From NCBI GenBank assembly GCA_017617445.1, contig JAFZWE010000048.1, forward strand, positions 1-32,668: DNA of 32,668 bases, in the 5' to 3' direction. The translations under genes and the position numbers were made by a program. This DNA is from Bacteroidales bacterium. Its GTDB lineage: Bacteria > Bacteroidota > Bacteroidia > Bacteroidales > WCHB1-69. Shown piece after piece: positions 1 to 5,268 of this stretch (position 1 is its first letter; the number at the start of each line of letters is the position of its first letter). The notes under the pieces were generated by a model that saw only the letters and a list, made by a program, of their open reading frames with translations, had not been told where the DNA came from and made no database searches.

Positions 1-138
1 CACCATTTCAAGGTAATTGTAACCCTTCGCATTTACATGTTTGGAAAGTGCGATGCACTGGTTCGGGCAGCCCGTGATGCAGACCGCACAGCCTTTGCAC
101 TTTTCCGTGTCAATGACTAAAGCTCCTTTAAATGCCAT
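1..138 (-). CDS. 4Fe-4S ferredoxin subunit of a 2-oxoacid:ferredoxin oxidoreductase (partial)
   Basis: Only the first 46 codons are inside the window; the rest lies beyond the left edge. The peptide starts MAFKGALVIDTEKCKGCAVC and carries Cys14, Cys17, Cys20 and Cys24-Pro, the CxxCxxCxxxCP pattern that binds one 4Fe-4S cluster. This N-terminus is typical of the small delta-type subunit (KorD/VorD family) of 2-oxoglutarate or branched-chain 2-oxoacid:ferredoxin oxidoreductases of anaerobic Bacteroidales, which passes electrons from the TPP enzyme to ferredoxin in the cytoplasm. The alpha and beta subunit genes would be expected just left of the window. A generic ferredoxin cannot be excluded from this fragment alone. 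Confidence 0.8.
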   Translation of the reverse strand, partial: MAFKGALVIDTEKCKGCAVCITGCPNQCIALSKHVNAKGYNYLEMV

Positions 139-544
139 AATTTTAAATTTTTAGTTTTATAAAAAGTTGATTATCAATATTTTGTTTTCTTACATTAGAC
201 GGCCGCTAAAGTACGAAAATTTTTTGGAATAATATCATCCATTTGCAAAGATTTATTGATTTCAGAAGGCATGTGGTGAGTTTAAAATGAAAGATGATAG
301 GGAGGTTCCATCGATTCGCTACGCATGTGGCGGAATGGTGAAAAAAAGTTATCAACAAAATACCAACAGCCGTTGTGCGCTATTTTTGCGTGAAAAAAAG
401 CCACAAACGGAAAGAAAACAGCAAATTTTGCCTGTGAAATCACTGCAATAGGGCACGCTCTGTCGCTACTGGAAAATGAGGCATGACTTTTCGTAATTTT
501 ACATATACTAATTTATTTCTAACAATTAATAAAATTTATTGATT
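139..544. other. Intergenic region between the ferredoxin gene and the KilA-N gene
   Basis: About 400 bases without a convincing gene. The left part is AT-rich and should hold the promoter of the leftward ferredoxin gene; the best leftward -7-like box is at 206-213 with one mismatch to TAnnTTTG. A rightward perfect TAnnTTTG box (TATTTTTG) lies at 381-388 inside repeat copy A (352-396). A 54-codon reading frame (287-451, +) crosses this repeat but has no supporting feature. The stretch just before the KilA-N start is AT-rich. Confidence 0.5.
352..396 (+). repeat. Imperfect direct repeat, copy A (left of the KilA-N gene)
   Basis: Copy A begins tcaacaaaataccaacag (352-369) and ends gtgcgctatttttgcgtg plus an A run. 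Copy B at 1439-1493 begins tcaataaaataccaacag, 17 of 18 bases identical, and also ends with a gtgctattttgcttg plus A-run block; the spacer between the blocks is longer in B. The two copies bracket the KilA-N gene in the same orientation. Copy A contains a perfect Bacteroidota -7 box at 381-388; copy B has lost one T of it. Confidence 0.55.
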
Positions 545-1345
545 ATGAGCAAGATAACAGTAAATGGAACTGAAATTTCACTGCTAAATTTTAAGGAACA
601 AGACTACATTTCTCTCACCGATATGGCACGGGGACAGCTCCGCGACCATGTCATTTTCAAGTGGCTTAGCCTGAAAAGCACAATCGATTACATCGGGGAA
701 TGGGAATTGTTATACAATCCCGATTTTAATTACACCGAATTCGGTACAATTAGAAATGCGGCGGGCAGCAACAATTTCGTGCTTTCGGTCAAGCAATGGA
801 TTGAGAGGACTGGGGCAATTGGTATCGTTTCAAAGGCTGGTCGTTACGGGGGAACGTATGCACACAAAGACATTGCCTACCATTTCGGCATGTGGATAAG
901 CCCGCGTTTTCAGTTACTGTTGGTGAAGGAGTATCAGTTGCTTCAAGAAGAAAAGCGTAAGAAACTCGGGTGGTCAGTGAAGAGAGAGCTGGCCAAGATC
1001 AACTACCACATCCATACGGATGCCATCAAACAGAACTTGATTCCATCAGCACTGACCTCACAGCAGAAAGCAGCAGTTTATGCAGAGGAAGCGGATGTGC
1101 TCAATGTGGCTCTGTTCGGAATGACAGCACGGGAATGGCGTGAGGCCAATCCGAACCAAGAAGGAAACATTCGTGACTACGCGACCATCAACCAGCTGAT
1201 TTGTCTGTCGAATCTTGAAAACCTCAATTCCGTTCTCATCACGGAGGGAATGCCACAAAAAGAGCGACTCGTTCGATTGAACCAGTTGGCCATCTATCAA
1301 ATGCGCATTTTGGAAGGAACCACCCACAGGAAACTACTGCAGTGA
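545..1345 (+). CDS. KilA-N domain protein
   Basis: A 266-residue protein with an N-terminal KilA-N DNA-binding fold (roughly residues 15-130), seen in the run YISLTDMAR, the block FGTIRNAAGSNNFVLSVKQW, and the closing GGTYAHKDIAYHFGMWISPRF, all typical of the family. The C-terminal half is helical and charged with no domain I can name. KilA-N proteins come from phages and large DNA viruses and also occur as orphan chromosomal genes in Bacteroidota; their role is usually unknown, with DNA binding inferred. I chose ATG 545 over an in-frame TTG two codons upstream. It stands alone on the plus strand, flanked by the imperfect direct repeats, about 350 bases before a toxin-antitoxin pair, which fits an accessory cassette. 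Confidence 0.85.
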   Translation: MSKITVNGTEISLLNFKEQDYISLTDMARGQLRDHVIFKWLSLKSTIDYIGEWELLYNPDFNYTEFGTIRNAAGSNNFVLSVKQWIERTGAIGIVSKAGRYGGTYAHKDIAYHFGMWISPRFQLLLVKEYQLLQEEKRKKLGWSVKRELAKINYHIHTDAIKQNLIPSALTSQQKAAVYAEEADVLNVALFGMTAREWREANPNQEGNIRDYATINQLICLSNLENLNSVLITEGMPQKERLVRLNQLAIYQMRILEGTTHRKLLQ

Positions 1346-1438
1346 TTTGAGACGATACGATGACGGCAGTAGGGATGTCATAGTATAGCAGCCTATAGGT
1401 TCATGATTTTATTGCAGGATTCGTGCGGTGGAAACTTG

Positions 1439-1493
1439 TCAATAAAATACCAACAGTAGAAAATGGCCATTTTAGTGCTATTTTGCTTGAAAA
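1439..1493 (+). repeat. Imperfect direct repeat, copy B (right of the KilA-N gene)
   Basis: Partner of copy A at 352-396. The first 18 bases match 17 of 18, and the distal block matches apart from single-base differences; copy B has about ten extra bases between the blocks. The element lies 94 bases after the KilA-N stop codon. Confidence 0.55.
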
Positions 1494-1554
1494 GTGTCAG
1501 ATAGTGGCCGAAATACGCATTTTTTTCATCGCTTGTTTGCAGACATTCTGCCCC

Positions 1555-1585
1555 TTGAAAATCAGGTTTGACTCTAATATCTTTG
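1555..1585 (+). promoter_or_regulatory. Candidate upstream promoter of the toxin-antitoxin operon
   Basis: TTG at 1555-1557, a 20-base spacer, and a perfect TAnnTTTG box (TATCTTTG) at 1578-1585. The spacing suits a Bacteroidota -33/-7 promoter. Transcripts from here would pass through the palindrome at 1629-1650. Confidence 0.4.
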
Positions 1586-1628
1586 CAGCGTAATAATTTA
1601 ATCCACGAATTAGATCAGGTAGAATTTT

Positions 1629-1650
1629 TATTTCGCATATATGCGAAATA
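1629..1650. promoter_or_regulatory. Perfect 22-bp palindrome, likely autoregulatory operator
   Basis: Each half reads TATTTCGCATA and the two halves are exact reverse complements with no spacer. It ends 14 bases before the -7 box at 1665-1672, so it covers the position where RNA polymerase would contact the -33 region. The antitoxin encoded downstream is an XRE-type helix-turn-helix protein, the kind that binds such dyads and represses its own operon. The operator role is inferred from position and symmetry. Confidence 0.7.
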
Positions 1651-1664
1651 TTAAAAAATAGTAT

Positions 1665-1672
1665 TATTTTTG
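1665..1672 (+). promoter_or_regulatory. -7 promoter box of the toxin-antitoxin operon
   Basis: TATTTTTG matches the Bacteroidota TAnnTTTG consensus exactly, 23 bases before the toxin start codon. No clear TTG -33 element is visible; that position is taken by the palindrome. Confidence 0.65.
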
Positions 1673-1695
1673 CAACACTAAAAAAACTACTAACG

Positions 1696-2172
1696 ATGAG
1701 AACAGCGAAACTAAAAACCATAGAGCAAAGTGAGAACGTCGGTTTGTATTCAATTTGCTTTAATGGAAACGATCTTTCTGAGTATGAACAATTTGTGAAG
1801 AGGTTTCTGGATGACGCAACCCTGAATCAAGATTTCCAAAAGGTTTTCCGAGCCATCCATCGAATCATGGCAAACGGCGCTTTGGAGCGTTATTTTCGAC
1901 CGGAAGGCAGATTCAAGGACAATCTCACAGCTCTATCAATTGATTCAAAAGTCCTTCGATTGTACTGTCTTCGCATTTCGGATCAGATATTGATTGTCGG
2001 AAATGGCGGGGCAAAAACCACAAGAACGTACGAAGAGAATGAGGAGTTAAGTGGCTACGTGATGGATTTGCAGAAATTCGACCGGCTTCTTGCACAAGAA
2101 CTTGAGAGTGGCAAAATCAAGATTGAACAAAATGTTATCACTGGAATAGAAAGCACAACATTTATATTATGA
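1696..2172 (+). CDS. RelE/HigB-like toxin of a type II toxin-antitoxin system
   Basis: A 158-residue protein resembling the RelE/ParE-superfamily (HigB/Gp49-like) toxins of Bacteroidota. The core IENVGLYSI-like opening (here SENVGLYSICFNG), the helical stretch around residues 30-65, and the strand pattern ending SDQILIVGNGGAKTTRTYEEN near residues 98-115 fit that group. Such toxins cleave mRNA, often on the ribosome. It is longer than classical RelE (about 90-100 residues) because of a C-terminal extension. Its stop codon overlaps the start of the XRE antitoxin gene (ATGA), a toxin-first order as in higBA. The catalytic residues cannot be assigned safely from sequence alone. Confidence 0.7.
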   Translation: MRTAKLKTIEQSENVGLYSICFNGNDLSEYEQFVKRFLDDATLNQDFQKVFRAIHRIMANGALERYFRPEGRFKDNLTALSIDSKVLRLYCLRISDQILIVGNGGAKTTRTYEENEELSGYVMDLQKFDRLLAQELESGKIKIEQNVITGIESTTFIL

Positions 2173-2456
2173 GGCGCAAAAGCAATATCAAGATTTACAG
2201 TCCTATCATTCAAGATGCTTACGACAGAATCCCCGCCATTGACTGGGCGACAGATGAAATTACTGAAGGCATTGCCAGTCGCATAGATGCAGTCATGAAA
2301 CAAAAAGGGATTAGCAAGAAAGAGCTGGCTGCACTCACGCATAGGCGTCCTTCGGATGTCACCCGTTGGCTGGGCGGAGGGCACAACTTCACCTGTCGCA
2401 CAATTGCGCTCATAGAACAAGCCTTGGACACCCCCATTATCAAGATAGCCGAATAA
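2169..2456 (+). CDS. XRE-type helix-turn-helix antitoxin
   Basis: A 95-residue protein whose residues 34-90 form a Cro/C1-type helix-turn-helix, including MKQKGISKKELAALTHRRPS and then DVTRWLGGGHNFTCRTIALIE. The N-terminal 33 residues are probably the part that contacts the toxin. The start ATG overlaps the toxin stop by four bases (ATGA), so the pair is translationally coupled. It is expected to neutralise the toxin and to repress the operon through the palindrome at 1629-1650. The arrangement is higBA-like; I give no symbol because the exact subfamily cannot be fixed. Confidence 0.8.
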   Translation: MRRKSNIKIYSPIIQDAYDRIPAIDWATDEITEGIASRIDAVMKQKGISKKELAALTHRRPSDVTRWLGGGHNFTCRTIALIEQALDTPIIKIAE

Positions 2457-2457
2457 T

Positions 2458-2467
2458 CCCCCCCCCC
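2458..2467. repeat. Homopolymeric C tract
   Basis: A run of ten C directly after the antitoxin stop codon. It is outside every coding region. Such tracts slip during replication and are also a common site of sequencing error. Confidence 0.7.
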
Positions 2468-2474
2468 GCACACC

Positions 2475-2506
2475 ATTCCGCAAAACGCGACAGCGTTGAG
2501 CGGAAT
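2475..2506. terminator. Hairpin between the toxin-antitoxin operon and the ORF6N remnant
   Basis: ATTCCGC (2475-2481) pairs with GCGGAAT (2500-2506) and AACGC (2484-2488) with GCGTT (2493-2497), giving a 12-bp stem with one 2x2 internal loop and a four-base loop. There is no U tract on either side, so intrinsic termination is uncertain; it may instead be a mobile or repeat-derived dyad. It lies just past the point where ORF6N similarity ends. Confidence 0.4.
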
Positions 2507-2525
2507 CGTTACCTATTTCCACACC

Positions 2526-2645
2526 TTACAATTCGGCCACATCGCAGTTGAGGATTACCTGTTCGTTTCGCAGGGTGATGATTTTATCTGTTTCCCTGTA
2601 TTCGTTCTGATTAATTATATCGTTCGTCATTGTTTTCTTGGTCAT
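2526..2645 (-). pseudogene. ORF6N domain protein remnant, nonsense-truncated
   Basis: A 39-codon leftward frame whose last part reads DKIITLRNEQVILNCDVAEL and then stops. Full-length ORF6N proteins (phage-type DNA-binding domain of Bacteroidota and others) continue from this point with a Tyr and then GVE. Here the Tyr position is a TAA codon, and the next three in-frame codons still encode Gly-Val-Glu before the similarity ends. That shows a nonsense change plus loss of the rest of the gene, not a genuine small protein. The downstream end coincides with the hairpin at 2475-2506. Together with the KilA-N gene it marks this region as carrying phage-derived DNA-binding genes. Confidence 0.65.
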
Positions 2646-2650
2646 GTCTG

Positions 2651-4450
2651 TTATTTTTTATAATACATTGTTTTATAAAGCTTTGTTGTTTTTTCTTTTA
2701 CCCATGTCTTTTCTGTAGGCTGTATGTGAAATGTGTCAGTGTCAGTATTAACAACAAATTCAGCCCATCCATTTCCGCCGTCTTGTCTGAAAAGTATATG
2801 GAGTATTTCATAATCATCACCAGTGAAATAACACATTCCTTCTCCGTATTGACCGTTTTTTATCTCTTCGCCACCTCCTTGTGGAAAAAACGCAGTGTTT
2901 CCTTGTAACAATCTCGCGGCAATACGATCCCTTACAGTCTCAGATGTGTTGTTTTCAATATTTTGCAGTGTGTTTTTTGTTTTTTTACCATATGCCTTGA
3001 CCCTTTTTTTATCTTCATCAGACAAACTTCCCATTTCGATTTCATCAACTCCGAACAACCATCTTTCGCATGTGGTTTTACTTTTTTCTTCATCAAGCCT
3101 TTCCGGCACCTCATTGAAAAGGACATTGAACAAATTCATATATTGAGCAAAATCATAAGCGTTGTCAATTCTCAAATCTCCTAAAATAGAAGAACCTTTG
3201 TTTGGATCTTTATTGTTACGAATATCATAGTATGAATTTCCGTCTTCATCAAATATGTGGAAAATTATCATTCCTGCCATTGATAAGGGTATATTGTCAA
3301 ACCCAGACCTTATTACGTTGTTATATGACAATTGCAATGCTTGGTATTTTTTGCCATTTGATTCCTGTATGGGTTGGTTATGTATATACGTTGATACTCT
3401 ACCGAAATCAGGCGATAGCAAAACACTGACGGGAGTTCCTTCATAAACCTTCTGCAATTTTTCCGACAATTGTCTGCAAATTTTTTCTCTTTCATATTTT
3501 TGGATGTCTGACTTAAGTGCAACAAGGAACCTTAGCCCTTCACTATTTTCACATTCTAACACAAACTCTGACAGTCGCGTACCAATTGCAACTGAAAGAA
3601 TGGCATTAACATTGATTCCATTTAATTTTCTCCCATTAGGGAATGATGACACACACCGGGAATATCCGTCAACTGTAGGGTAAATAACATAAAAATGTGA
3701 AGGATCAATAAGAGATTTTAAAAAGTTCAAATCACTGTTCGGCAGTTCGTTGTTCAACGGATAAAAAGCATCCGAAATTACACCTAACTTTTGTATGTCA
3801 ACACTTTTCAACGCTCTTACCATAGCATATAAGGCCGCAGCGAAATCCTCTCTTGCCTTGTCATGATAATAAGTGTCACATCTTACTGTCGTTCCTCGTT
3901 CAAATCCATAATATTCAGCATTGCCATGAAGCTTGTATAAATGCTCATAGTGTTTGTCATCAATTTTTTTTGACACATATACATTACCCTGTCTATCTGC
4001 AAAATATACGAAATTTTTATTTCTTGTCGCATCTTTTGCATCTTTATATGTTCTTATCTTGTATGACCGTATTTCGCTTTTGTTTTCTTCATCCTGCTCT
4101 TCATAAAGACCGAACTCCTGTGCAAAATCGGTGAACAACATATAGTTGACATCGTCATCTGTAAAATGCCAGTCGATTCCTGCGTCATCAATTGCATTTT
4201 GTCCAACGATTTTTATGACCTGCCACGCGACATAATCTCCTCTGTGGAATGCTTCTGACGCAGTTGACCATGACAGATAATTACCGGTATGTATTATCTT
4301 TGAAATGCTGCTTTCATCATACTGCTCTACAAAAATATACAACTGCGACAAGGAAGAATCATCCGTAACATTATTCGCACTTTTATTACATGAGATGAAT
4401 AAAAAAACAAACAATGTGAAAAATAGTCTGGAGCCAATTGTGGATTTCAT
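2651..4450 (-). CDS. Large orphan lipoprotein of unknown function
   Basis: A 599-residue protein starting with a lipoprotein signal peptide: MKSTIGSR, a hydrophobic core of Phe/Leu, then FISC with the lipidated Cys at position 21, followed by a polar linker. No enzyme or adhesion motif is evident. The body is rich in Asp, Tyr and Lys and lacks membrane segments, suggesting a globular lipid-anchored envelope protein. The gene is visibly AT-richer than the flanking core genes. It starts 45 bases after the HepT gene in the same orientation, so it may be cotranscribed with that locus or be independent cargo. I do not recognise the family. Confidence 0.75.
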   Translation of the reverse strand: MKSTIGSRLFFTLFVFLFISCNKSANNVTDDSSLSQLYIFVEQYDESSISKIIHTGNYLSWSTASEAFHRGDYVAWQVIKIVGQNAIDDAGIDWHFTDDDVNYMLFTDFAQEFGLYEEQDEENKSEIRSYKIRTYKDAKDATRNKNFVYFADRQGNVYVSKKIDDKHYEHLYKLHGNAEYYGFERGTTVRCDTYYHDKAREDFAAALYAMVRALKSVDIQKLGVISDAFYPLNNELPNSDLNFLKSLIDPSHFYVIYPTVDGYSRCVSSFPNGRKLNGINVNAILSVAIGTRLSEFVLECENSEGLRFLVALKSDIQKYEREKICRQLSEKLQKVYEGTPVSVLLSPDFGRVSTYIHNQPIQESNGKKYQALQLSYNNVIRSGFDNIPLSMAGMIIFHIFDEDGNSYYDIRNNKDPNKGSSILGDLRIDNAYDFAQYMNLFNVLFNEVPERLDEEKSKTTCERWLFGVDEIEMGSLSDEDKKRVKAYGKKTKNTLQNIENNTSETVRDRIAARLLQGNTAFFPQGGGEEIKNGQYGEGMCYFTGDDYEILHILFRQDGGNGWAEFVVNTDTDTFHIQPTEKTWVKEKTTKLYKTMYYKK

Positions 4451-4495
4451 ATTTGTATTTACTGATTGTCAATTATTTATAAAACATTTCGCTTT

Positions 4496-4822
4496 TCAGT
4501 TACAAACATACTTCAATTGAGGTAAATTGATGGTGACAATGCTCCAGATGGTTTGGTCGTCAACACCAAAGTATTCATGGACAATAAGATTTCGCAGTCC
4601 AATAATACGTGCCCATGGAACCTCAGGATGTTCCATAAGAAAACTCTCACTTAGTCCATTGGCGGCCTCTCCGACAATCTCCAACTGATGCAATGTCGCA
4701 TTGAACATCATTGAGTTGTTGACAAATGAATCCTTATCAGCATCTTGAATGTAATTTTCTATCTCTTTAATTGCATCCAAAATGTGCAAAATTCTTATGG
4801 GATCAGCAATTTTAGCATTCAT
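4496..4822 (-). CDS. HepT-type HEPN toxin
   Basis: A 108-residue HEPN-domain protein of the HepT (DUF86) family, which pairs with MNT nucleotidyltransferase antitoxins; HepT is an RNase. The signature RX4HXY is complete: Arg77, His82 and Tyr84 in RNLIVHEY. The family block HQLEIVGEAANGLS is also present around residues 45-58. I chose ATG 4822 (MNAKIADPIRIL) because it gives the usual HepT length; an upstream in-frame start at 4936 (GTG) or 4930 would add the tail of the broken MNT protein and give about 146 residues. There is no stop codon between the MNT tail frame and HepT, so the two frames run together. The cognate antitoxin is interrupted. Confidence 0.82.
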   Translation of the reverse strand: MNAKIADPIRILHILDAIKEIENYIQDADKDSFVNNSMMFNATLHQLEIVGEAANGLSESFLMEHPEVPWARIIGLRNLIVHEYFGVDDQTIWSIVTINLPQLKYVCN

Positions 4823-5098
4823 AAAGCAATTTTTATCAGTGTCAATAAAGGGTTTTATGTATTTTGATACGCCCCGTGAGGATACCAAATCAATGGGTTT
4901 TTGCAAAAGAGATTGCAAGTCCAATTGCATCTGCACGAATTACAAACCTATAGGTTTGGAATAATCCAAGTCCACCAATATATCCACATCGCTGTCAGGC
5001 GTTTCCTCGCCACGGGCGTACGAACCGAACAACCAAGCCTTTAGCACAGGCTGGGTCTTGAAATAGTCCTGAATGGTCTTGATCATTTCGGCATCCAT
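4823..5098 (-). pseudogene. MNT-type nucleotidyltransferase antitoxin interrupted by an in-frame TAA
   Basis: From ATG 5098 the frame encodes an MNT minimal nucleotidyltransferase with the motif FGSYARGEETPDSDVDILV, giving Gly25-Ser26 and the first two catalytic aspartates Asp37 and Asp39. At codon 53 (4940-4942) a TAA follows KPIGL. The same frame then continues with clear MNT sequence, FVQMQLDLQSLLQKPIDLVS, which contains the third carboxylate (Asp70), and KYIKPFIDTDK, and runs without a stop into the HepT start. Family members usually have a Gln-type codon at the TAA position and a few more residues before their own stop. MNT antitoxins AMPylate the HepT Tyr; the 52-residue product would lack Asp70. 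A GTG at 5128 is an alternative start. Confidence 0.75.
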
Positions 5099-5268
5099 AA
5101 GCGAATGTTTTTCAGCCCGCAAAGACACAACAAAATCTGAATATGGAAAGACGGACAGCGGAATGTGCAGGCGTAATAATACTTGAAATGAAAGGTTTTT
5201 CTTCCTTCAAACAACATTTAAAGCCTTTTCAAGTTATATATGTCTTGGTATGTAAAAAATTTTTTCCG

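Larger units (their letters stand above)
1346..1695. other. Intergenic region between the KilA-N gene and the toxin-antitoxin operon
   Basis: About 350 bases without a gene. It holds repeat copy B (1439-1493), a candidate upstream promoter (1555-1585), a perfect 22-bp palindrome (1629-1650) and a second promoter -7 box (1665-1672). Short reading frames on the minus strand here show no family features. Confidence 0.6.

Noticed and set aside
287-451. 54-codon reading frame on the plus strand before the KilA-N gene
   Set aside because: It crosses repeat copy A, has no family match I can see, and its counterpart frame in copy B is broken by several stops.
5143-5268. N-terminal extension of 42 codons of the TMTC-like protein
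   Set aside because: The extension has no membrane segment typical of the family; the ATG at 5269 begins the first membrane segment.
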